In this document: positions 11,901-23,900 of the stretch, one piece after another
How positions within the stretch are numbered: the stretch's first letter is position 1
How the letters are laid out: every line of letters begins with the position of its first letter
Source of the DNA: Euborellia annulipes
Lineage: Eukaryota > Arthropoda > Insecta > Dermaptera > Anisolabididae
Direction of reading: 5' to 3'
Assembly: GCA_023213315.1 (NCBI GenBank)
Contig: JAKCPI010001978.1
Coordinates: forward strand, 1 to 64,000
DNA length: 64,000 bases
Made by a program: the position numbers and the translations under genes
Notes under the pieces: generated by a model
Database searches by the model: none
Seen by the model: the letters and a program-made list of their open reading frames with translations, nothing else
What the model was told of the DNA's origin: nothing

Positions 11901-14900
11901 AGAATAGAAACAAAACAATGGATTTCCGGCTGGACATTAAAATAGCCAGTATTTGATGGACTCCTCTCACATCATCTTTAATTAGTAGATATTTCGAACG
12001 GCATCACGCCTGGTCATCGTCAGTACAAAAAAATGATTTGATGGAGGGCCTGTGTCAAACAATGTGTAAAAATTATTTTAAAATTTCAGAGAAGCTGGAG
12101 GACCAGACGCGAGTGCGAGCGAACATTTGCTCGCCGGTCGAAATATCTACTAATTTGAAATGATATGAGAGGAGTCCATCAAATGCTGGCTTTTATTCCC
12201 CGATTCTTTCATTATACATCTGATCCAGCGACAATCTTCCAATTGTAATTTAAAATCGCCTATTGGCTTGTTTAAAAATTATATTAAGACACGTACTATT
12301 ATCCAGGCAGAGGAAGTCGTAGAGGTGATGAGTGTGACTGCTACTTTCTCGTAAATCATCTTTCCTTGAAACGGAATCTTCTTCAGAAAGAGAACAATGA
12401 CTATTTTTTTCATCGAATTCAATGGATCGACAAATAAATCTAAAATAAAAAATCCAAATAAATAAATTAAATATTTGTTCAGAACATTAGTAGCCTTTGT
12501 GATACAAGGGTGGATCAAAAAGATACAGAATTGAATTTATTAAAAAATTTACATTTTTGGACATTGTCTACTATTTTTGGAAAGATCAACAATTTTCCCA
12601 TCGACGCCGAAATTTCACAAAAATTTATTGGTTATTTGGTAAGAAAGCTTCCGTGACTGCGTCCTCTCAAAAGAAATTAATTTTTTTTCAGTAGTTTTGA
12701 ATATAAAGAAGAAATAATATTAATAATATAGGGAAGTGGAGACGATGCAGACTTGGAGCAATACATATATAATATTAATATAATTTTATCAGTCTTTTTT
12801 ACCTGTCTTCCCTTACACATTTTGTTTTGCATTGCTCGAGTGTCAAATTGGAGAAGAATTCGACTTCATATCGTCCTCCCAACATTATGTTTACTTCTTT
12901 AATGAAAACAGCAAGTCCATCACATCTTCGTTCAACTATTGTAAGAAAAATAGAAAAAATTGTAAATTGAAAACAAATTTAAAAGTAAAATTAAGAATAA
13001 GAATAAAATAAATTATATCATGTCTATATAAATTTTAATAATAATAATCATTTTCAATATATTCATTTGAAATCATTATTTAATAAAATGCTATAATTAA
13101 AGCCCGGATTCCTATGCAATTGCATATTCTATTTGCTAACATGTACACCCCGGAGAACTAATTTTCTATCCGAATCATGCCCTCTTGGAACTAGGGTTCA
13201 AATTCTATATTGCATATTTTTGCATATTTGGTGAATATTGTATAAAGTTGCATATTTAAAACTTTTTGAATATTTTTACATTTTTCGGTAAAAGTTTTAT
13301 TTTATTTTAATTTTTTAATCGATTTTCTCAAAATTCGCTCCAACAATTCAGATTAAAATTCAAAAATCAATTATTTTTTTTTATGCTCTTTAAAATGTAT
13401 ATAGATGGCGTTGACGTCATTGGTACAGTATTTATATTTTTAATAAATCATTAATAACAAAAGGTGGTCTATAATTAAAAACTCCCATAATAATAATAAT
13501 ACAAACCACAAAAGCTTTAATAAACACAAGTGCAAGGGCGGATACAAGGGGGGAGGGTAAAGGGGGTAATCCTCCCTGAGATTTGAAAAAAATACCTTTT
13601 TCGAAAAAAAATGTATTTTTAATGTCAAATTTTAAAAATTAATACTTTAAAATTTGATTTATATTTATATTCTGGCAAACAAGAACAGAATGCGCCTTTA
13701 AATTACCGAAATTAAGAAAAAAATGTGTGCTGTGCGACCAGTCACTCCAGATTCCCCCCCTCTGGATCCGCCACTGCACAAGTGTTAGTGTCGTTGCCTA
13801 ACTGACAGAGCTTTATATCAAATACTTTTCGAGATCTTTCGAGATCCAAGGGTCATGGGATGCTTGGCCTCACCAATGAAAATACACTCACAGTCTTGTT
13901 TATATCAAATGTGTTTTTAAGTTTTTTCTTTTTGTTTTTCTAAACTGGTCTTGAAACAAATGTTTCCTTTGATTTATAATTAAAAATTATTAAAGTAAGT
14001 TTAAGAAAATCAGAAATAGAAAAATATTATAATAATTAATTTAAAAATAAGCAGACTGCCTATATAAAATACCATTAAGGCAAGTGTTTTCTAGATAGTC
14101 CGAAGTGGGATCATCTTCTAAAAGTTCTGGGTGAGTTCTCCATGTAAAGCGACTCATCGAGCAAAGGCGCATCGCCGAATCGTAGGATGCTGAACGACAC
14201 ACAAAGCTGAACTCATTTAAGCATCTGAAAATTAAAAAAATTTCACTAGATTGAAATAAAAAAAAAAATAAATAATTGAAAGAAATTGAAATGTTTAGAA
14301 ATTTTATTCATACTACAAAACATAAAATTAAAAGTAATATAAAAATAAATTTTCTAATACCTGTCTTCACAGTCAGTACGATTTGCGGCCATAACTTCTT
14401 TTATGTCTGCATGAGGTAATTTTAATTTTTTCCTCGGATGACGTTCAAAGACATAACGTCGATTTGGACATTCTGTTTCAACACGACTCGCTGAAAGGAT
14501 ACATATATATTAATTTAAAAAAAGTCATATTTTATAAAAAGCCCACACTAAAGAAAAAAATATTTAAGTGAAATGAAGGTTTAAAAATAATGAAACTAAA
14601 AAATTCAAGTTTTTTTTTTTTATTAATCTAAGTTCGAAAATTTTAGAATGTCTAAAAAATGATCTTATCCAAGAATAAGCTTTTCGCTATGGGCGCTATA
14701 TACTCATCATTAAATTTTTATAAAAAGAACTTTTCAAATTATTTAAAAAATGATATCTCGATTATAAAATAATTTCATTTCATTGATTACAGTAAAAATA
14801 GATAAGAATTAGATTATTAAATTTCATAATACATTTATATAATTTAAATATTAAGGTCTTTTATTTATTTATTTATTATATTTCCTGAAAATAAAATTTA

Positions 14901-17900
14901 GTAAATCAATCTTGTATAAAAGAATAATGAATGAACATTAATTTGATGACTAGTACTTACAGGAAAGGCACAATTCGGAGAAGTGAATGCTGTTTGGCAC
15001 GAGAACCAGATTTCCGATCCCGTCAGGGATGGCCTGTTCCCGTGTCAAATAGCAGGTGGAGTCTTCGTATTCGAGAGCGCCGTTGAAGGAGGCGATACGA
15101 TTTCCCGGTTGGAAATCAAACGAGGTACAAGGTCGTACCAGGTTTGCATTCGCAGTGCGATCCCGAAGACAAAGTTCTTGACATTTTTCTAAAACTCGAA
15201 ACGGTGCAGCTGAGTCTCGGAACTGTAAAGCGAAAAACAATCGTTATTAGAAGTGAGATTATTTTATATTAGGGCGCTTCAGGAGGTTCGCATGTTTTTG
15301 CAAATAAGATGGAGTCTTAAAAATTTAGCCAAAAAACCCAACTATTACGAAATTTGCCAATAGATGGCAGGATGGTAGGGCTATATTTAAACTCATGTAT
15401 TTTTTGTTGATCTTTTAATTTAATAATGAATAGTTTATAAATATTATTATATATTATTTTTTTTTTTATTTAAAATCATGGCCTTGCTCAGATAAGAAGC
15501 ATTTAGCCAGCACAAGGTACATATATATCATTTATAACAGCATAAAAATATATAAATATAGGCTTATAAGTGAGACATCGAATTTTTGACATGATCGCAA
15601 TACTTTCTCTCTCTATATATTTCATATATAGAGTAAGAGAAAGTAAAAAAGCATTCTATTATGTAAAATGCTCACAAATTTAAATCATTAAAAAAAAAAT
15701 CGCATAAAAAAACTTTAAAATGCCTAAATAGTTTCGGACTAAAGATTCAATGTGCCCTCCTGAAGCCCCTTAAAGAGATTTCTTCCAAAAAAAGTAAAAA
15801 TAACGATAATAATAAGGAAGTTTGAAATTGTTGTACCTCTCTCCACCAGCACATCTAAACCCCTTCTCAGAATAAAAAAAACATATCGGGAATAAAACCC
15901 CTTAGTAAAATTTATAAACTATAAAAATTCTGATGCAGCAAAAAATTGCCCTTCGGAATCGTCTAGCTAAATCAGTCACTGGATGGTGATTTACTGCTTT
16001 TTAAAATAATGTTTGCGAAATGATTGATTGGACGGAAGTAGTGCCCCTTTGTTTCGAGTCAGAGCTCTACACTTTCACAGCAAATTTATCCTCACACCAA
16101 AATACCAATGAATCATTGCAAATTTTTTAATATATAATGAGAGAAACCCAAACCAATGAAATGCCAGTTTTCAATTAATAATCTTTTAAATTACAATAAA
16201 AAAAAAATTGTTCATATATTACAATTTTGGTCATTGTTCGTGGAAGTATTTAAAATATTAATATAAACAAGGGATACACCACAGAAGTTTTGACGTTTAC
16301 TAGAAGGGCATTCTCAATTACATAAATAATTTGTTAGGCCTAATGTCTGATAATATTCAGATATTGTATTAAAAATACTTGAATTTAAAGTTTACCACAT
16401 CATCATCAAAGCCTTGAAGTTGTTGATCTGGAAGTCTTTCGTAAACAATCCGCCCCACTCCCTGGTTGCAGGTTGTTTGTGCTGTAACCATAAAAAAAAA
16501 TATTAAAATAGAGTAAGAAATTTTATTTAAAATAAAAAATTTATCTGGTAATTATCAATTTGAGAGAAAATCTTTTTTTAATTAAAATTTTTTAAAAATA
16601 CACTCCAACTTTAGCACTAGTATTTTTTGCATTTAATAATTTCTCCTCCTTTTATATATATATATATATTTTTCCTCACTCTAACAAATTATTCCACCTT
16701 CTTCTATATAACATGTTATCAATATATATATTTGTCAATCGTCTCTCCTCTGTCCGTGACAAAATATCTTAAAAATTATAAAAGTCATGATACTTTTTTT
16801 TTTGTAGAGCATCTCCAATTAATAGAATTTTTCAACAGCAAATTACTCACTGTTCAGTGATTAAAATCGCTTGAAATCAAAAAACTTAACATGCATCGTC
16901 CGCTCTAGATCAATTATTCGAAAAATTCATTGTTTGAGTTGCCTTTATAATAAGCTTACAATAATAAAATATCTCGATTTCCAAAAGACTTTAATGATCA
17001 TTTCACCTTTGTAAAAGCCAATATACTCCAAATTTAACCCAACACAATATATATTTAATAAACAATAGCAAACTAACCATTGTTTTATTATTATATTTAA
17101 ATAAATCTTTTTTTTTTTCTAAGTGAATAATTTTAAATTGTTTTGGAAAGAATAAATATTAATTTGGAATAATAATTAATTAAATGCATCTATCAGAAAA
17201 GCATGTATCGCATCCATTATCAATAAATTATTCCATTATAATAAAATTTGAAGGCCACTTGAGAGGCCAGTGGCCCTGAGCCTGAAATCACCATTCATTA
17301 TTTATATTGAATGAAATCAAGTTTATTTTAAGGCAATTTTAATATGAGGATTTATTTCCTTTTTTTATACAGTAAATAAAAAAAAAAATTGTTAGAAAAT
17401 TAGTCATCCCCAGTAGTCCTTTAATTTGCGGGACAAATTATAGGTATTGAATTTCCATTTTTAGATATATATTTTTATACAATTAGGTGGATGTTTTAAC
17501 TTATTGAACAATGAATTTAAACATTTTTTTTTTATTCTATTGTATATATATATACAGGGTCACTGCTAATTCATAGTACAAACTGTGAGGGCTGGTGCAG
17601 GACACTGTAACAATCACTTTTTATATTTGAATGTATGGGCAAAAGTGACGTTAATTAATTAATTTCCACTTGTAAACACGGTTATTAAAATAAAACACTT
17701 TCACTTTTTCTTTCCTGTGTGCTTCGCCATGTCAGTTTTGCCTATACATTTCTTGTTACAGTGTCCTGTACCAGCCGTCACTGTTTGTACCATAAATTTG
17801 CAGTCACCCTGTATATATTGTAGCCGTATAACAGACCCTATCAGAGACAAAACAATTTTTTTTTTATCTAAATCCGAGAGGCCGGGGTCCTGATAAAGAC

Positions 17901-20900
17901 AAGAGTTTTATTATATGTAAATATTTTCCGTTTTAAGAATTACCTTCCCTTATATACGCCAATGACGTCATATAATTCACTGGGAGGGTGAATATCTCAA
18001 TATAAGATATAACATGTCAATAGGACAAAATCCTTTCTCAGCATTTGTTCTATTATTTTATATTTCCTATTAAGGAAATGATGAATCATCATTGGTATTC
18101 GATGAGGTTTTTGTTGTAGAAGGTACAAGGATCAACAAAATATTTTTTCCAGAGAGATAGAGCCTTGAACTCATACAATACAAATGTAAATAAAATGTTA
18201 ATTAGAAATCTGGACAATTTTCTGTTATTATTTTCAAACAAGTTACAAGTGATATTTTTTTATTTTACGTTCTATTGTATTCAGTCAGTTGTTAAAATTT
18301 TTAATTTTTTAAAAATGCCTCTTATTAAATATTTAAATTAGATTATTGTTATCAGGGGCAAAGAAAAAAACCTCCCTTAAATAAATTTAAACAATCAACC
18401 AACAGTCTGCTCTAGTAACAGGAAAATTAAAACAAATAAATTAAAATCACTAGGTTATAAGTTAAGGTGGAATCACACGGTGCATTTTTGTCAGCATGTA
18501 AAAACATCCATGCTAGTAAAAATGCTAGCTAGACATTTCACCAAATTTTAAAGAATTTTAAAGAACTATCAAGGAGCTTGGCCACTCCTGTTCTATTAGC
18601 CAAAACCTGCAAGTAAAATCTCGCAAGGGTGATTAATGACGTCATACCCTTATGAAATAACTTGCGTGCATGCAAAAACACACCGTGTGAATCATACTTT
18701 ACGAAAAAATATAACACATGAATTTCAAGATAGGCATCAAGTTAAATTTTTAATAAATCTATGAAATTTATAATCTAGTTTTTTTTAAATTTAATTTTCT
18801 ATATTTTCATATATTTCTGTTAATGGTGTAAAAAAAGGAATCTTAATAAATTTACTAGACTAACTCAAAACGAAAATAAAAATCGGCATTGGGTGATACA
18901 TATATATAATAAAAATAAATAATAAAGTCACGCAATATTCGTTTCTGTTTAATTTTGTGAGGTGAGAAAGGAAGGAAGTGAAGGCTTGCAGACAAATTCA
19001 GCTTGCATATGAATATAATAATAGAATGTGAATCAATTAAGGCCAAATGGTAACAGTGATGATGACTCGGAGAGGGATGGAAGCGGTTGTTCGGCCTGGC
19101 AGAACGGACAGAGGACAACAACCCAACTAGAGTCTGATGTGACCGTCACTCGTCACTCTCTTCACCCTGCTCCTAGATGGTTACGCCTTCTATTTGGCCA
19201 CGCGGAAGCCCAGGTTCCTGTTTCCGCTTGGGTGTAGATGATGCCTGGACCGACCAATAGGATAGAGTGCAACACAACCCAATTCAAAACTAGAGAAAGA
19301 AGAGTAAAATAATTTCTTAAGACATTAAAGATAAGAGTTTATAACCAATTTCACCCTTTTAATATTTATTATTATACAAATTAGAACCTGGTTTAAATGT
19401 AAATGCATATTTTTGCTTAACAAAACTAATTGAATATGAATGCATTCATATGATATCAAATTTTATCATAATCCATATTTTTAATTATTTAATATTTTAT
19501 CTAACAACTTTGAAAATTCATATAAAATTTATTCAGAGAACCTACAAAGGTGGTTCTAGTGTTAATTTGTAGGTATCGTAGTTTGTTAGTGCGAAATCGC
19601 TCTATCACCAGTACTAACGGCAGTTGCGTTAAAGATGGCTGCCTTGTGTTTCCCTTTAAACAACACTAAAATCTGCTCTGAAGCTTCTTTGAATAAAACT
19701 TTTATTCTTCAAACCAAAACTCAGAGTTAGGGCTAGCACGCTCGGGTCCAGTGAAGGGAGTCATCTTTAACGCAAATGCCGCTAGTGCTTGAGACAGTGC
19801 AATTCGTCACTAGCGACTAATCGAGGCAAAACTTGGTGTATTTCCCTACAAATTGACACTACAATCAACTCTGTAGATTATCTGAATAGATTTATATGAA
19901 TTTTCAAAGTTGTAAAGTCTTTTTGAAACACCCCATATATCGATATCTCAATTAGTTTTTGGATCAAATTTATTACAAGGACATGATTCCATTTTTACTT
20001 AGGGGAGGGTCAAATTATATATCTATTTTTTTTACAACAAATACGCTCCTGAGGTCCTTGTTTAAGGTGTGCGTCTCGAAAAACCGTTATTAGCCGATTC
20101 ATAATCTGGTTACTCTAGGCGACAAGAGATGGGGTTAGTTATTCCCATAGGGAAACAAGCGTTTTATTCCATTTCATTTAAAAGGTTCCAGCTAATTAAT
20201 CAAAAAATGAATTATTTTTTAACACAATGATTACTAATTTAATTATCTATTAGATATAGACCACATTTTTTAAAAATATCTTTTATTTAATGTGATTAAT
20301 CTAAAAAAAAAATTTGGAAAATCAAAAAAAGGGCTTCTATAAGTAGTAGATATTTTAAATAGCTTTAATTTAAAAAAAATTTGAGCTAGCTTCAAAATTG
20401 TGGTCGCTGGAACCTCTCAAAATCAGCCCCTCGAGAAGCGCACCTTAGAGAGGAAAATGAAGCAGTAATATACAAATTAAAATCTGGTTTTTATGCATCT
20501 TTTTATTCCATTTTTTGACAAAACTAATTGAATAACTTTGCGAATGCATTCTTTTAGATTTGGTACCAAATTTAATTTAGTATAATTTTGATCATAATTT
20601 TTTACAGTTCTAGTAGCCTATATTGAATTCCTTATGAGAAATTGCGCCTAGGAATTATATTAAAAGGATTAGAGCGCGGAAACCACGCCTTAATGTACTA
20701 TAATGAAAAAACATTTAAACAAGCATCAATTGATTGAAAATTGAAAGAGTATAGTCAAATGTGTTTTTTGACGCAGGCTTTCCAAATCGATAAAAGTCGT
20801 GGTTCTGAGTGAGACATTTTAATATTATAAAATACAAAACATATTTTGTAGGCAAGCAGCTAGAATATTTGTAAAGTGTTTTATTCCCTCAAATCTCTTT

Positions 20901-23900
20901 TCATCCTTCAAATTCACTCAAACTAGAAAATTAATATCCCGAAAACTCACAGACTAGGTCAAAGGGTTTCGGCATCAAAAAACAGACTAAACTCTCTACA
21001 ATGAACATTATTATCAACTGATTTCTATGATTACACTATTGGTATCCTTGGTTGCCTAACTGATAGGCGTATATCAAATTCTATCCTCTTTCCGTCTCAA
21101 TATTCCGGCTTTCAGAGAAAATGGTGAAAATAAGGCCTTATTTAATGCAAAACCAAGAAGCCATTATCTTCACTAAGGTTGGCAGTAGTCAATCATAAAT
21201 TTAAATAACTCAGGTAATAAAATTGATGACCTTCAGATATTCAAATATAACAAGGTCACGTTTTGAAAATAGTAATTTTAAAAATTTTCTTCTTTTCTTT
21301 TAAAAGTTAAATAAAGAGCCTAAAAACGTATTTTAATTTGGTTTGGATCATTTGATATCTTCTGGTCGCGCATAAGCCCCAAAATAATGAAAAAGTTACA
21401 TTTTTAATAATAATAAAGAAATAATTAATTAGAGATCGGAAAATAAAAGATTTACAATGGGGTGAAAAGCAATTGTCCTTATGTGAATCTAATCTCTAAT
21501 ATTAAATATATTGTATATATTAGGGTGGGCCAAAAAAAACTCATTTTTTTTTTTATTTCGAATTAGTAATAGCGCTGAAATTATATAGATAAAAAAAAAG
21601 AAAAAAAATGATCAAAATCGGTTGACATCTTCCGGTCGCGCATAAGCCCTAAAGTTTGACAAAATATGAAAAAAAATTCATTTTTGCGATTATTTTTTTA
21701 ATTTTTGAATTCAACCCATAATAAAACACAATGTTCTTTCTTATGTTTAAAAATAAAAATAACTATTACTTTATAAAAAAAGTATATTAAAGATATATAT
21801 AAAAAAAATGTAACTTTTTCCATTATTTTGACAAATTTTGGGGCTTATGCGCGACTGGAAAATATCAAATGATGTAACCAAATCAAAAAACCGTTTTTTT
21901 AGGCTCTTTTTGAAGACGTTACAAACTTTACATTACGAATTCTAATTCAAAAATTAAAAAAATAATCGCAAAAATGAAGTTTTTTCATATTTTGTCAAAC
22001 TTGAGGTCCTATGCGCGACCGGAAGATGTCAACCGATTTTGATAAATATTTTTTTCTTTTTTTTTTGTCTATATAATTCGCAACTTTTCCCTTCGAAATA
22101 AAAAAATGAGTTTTCTCGGCCTACCCTATTATATATATATATATATATATATGCCTTAGTGAGATTTCATTTTTAAATATAATAAATTTAATGAAAATCA
22201 TATAACTAAATATTTATTAATTCAGTTATATGATTTTCATTATTACTTCATGGTCCAACACATGATATATATAATTTTTTATTTAATAAATTTAATTTGT
22301 AAAAAACCCAGACCAGAAAATTTAGTTATACATATAGACGTAACATAAAAGATTCAGTCATTGAAAGTTTAATTGATAAAATAATCAATTTCATGCCCTT
22401 CAATATACAACCAATCATCAAGGATTTCAGGATTCCTATTTTGTTATCCTCCCTCTGTTTTTTTTTTATTTAATTACACAACCATAATTTGCTTGAATCT
22501 CAAAATTATATATGAATAGACACAAAAGCATGACATTGAAATGAAGATTATGTAATTAAAAAAATGAAGATGATTTCTATTCTAATTTTAGATTTCGAAG
22601 CATTTACAGTTGTTATAATTAATAAATAAATTTTATTTTTTTGTTTATGGTTGATTTGTATTAATTACATTTGAAATAAATTATGTACAAAAAAACCAGA
22701 GTTTGTATTAAAAAAAATGAAATTTATTTATTAATGATTTATATTCTTCTTCTTTGGGTGCTTTTGAGTTCTCGATGCTTGCGAATATTCATTTTGTTAA
22801 TAGCGAAGACAATAATTATCTTAAATAGTTCTATCAAGACGTTTCCTGTCGGTAAATGGAAATATTGGTATTCGGTGATCCTCATATATCCGAGGTAATC
22901 CAGTTTACTTGGTTTGGTTGTCTTTGTTCCTGACCTCTTGATTTTTGATACGATCAATCCCGTAATTGTTAAATTTCTTCCACATTTCAAATGCAGTGAT
23001 CCTCTTTTTCATGGTTCTGACGGTGTTCTAGCAGTGTTAAGAAATATGAGGATTCTCCTTTTAAAGTTTAAATTAAAAGTCTCTGGTGCAAGAAGAGGGG
23101 CTTCATTCTAGAAAATATCGACTTGGCTTTCTATATTTGATTAATCAAAAGTTATGTGTATTAAGTAACGAACCATTTGCCTTTTATGTACATATAATAA
23201 AAAGATATTTCCATAATATTGATACAAGATCTTTAATACAAAAGAAAAATTAACACATGCAAAATTTTTTCGATTCTACTCTTAGCATATGTGATGAAGA
23301 AAGTAAAAAGGGACCTCTTGTCGGCGAAGTAAAATTTTCAGTTCGGGCATTTTAGTCGAATTAGGTAAAAAATATCGATTTTTGGTTTTCAATTGAATAC
23401 AATTCTTCAATATTTCCTATACAGGTTTATTCGGTAATTTTAGAATAATATTACAAAATAATCGATTTAGTCCGTCCTTAAATATAGTAAATAAATAGTT
23501 TTTCATTGTGTTTAAATGCGTTTTTCTCAAAATTCCGTTTTTTATAACTCTAACTTTGAAAGGCTGCAACTTTTTTAGTTTTTGAGATATCATAGTGGTT
23601 TTGATCATAAAATATTCAAGAAATTATCCTCTACAATAAAATATGATAACTCAATTTGTGAAATTTCCGACAAGAGGTCCCTTTTCAATTTCCGCATCAT
23701 ATATATATATTGTTTAGAAGATGAAAAAGGTCAATTTATTTAGGCTAAATTTATCTACAGTCCTGGTGAGTTCATTATTATATATATTGTTATCAAATCA
23801 AATAAAGCCCAAGTGTGTTTATGAATAATGGATTAAAGCAGTAAAAAGGAATTCCAATAGTTAAAGATCAAATCCACTTTACTGCAAAAAAAGTATACAT

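Noticed and set aside
18855..19237. Open frames of 88 and 69 codons around the intronic GC block
   Set aside because: They have no family resemblance, no compatible splice sites and opposite-strand overlap.
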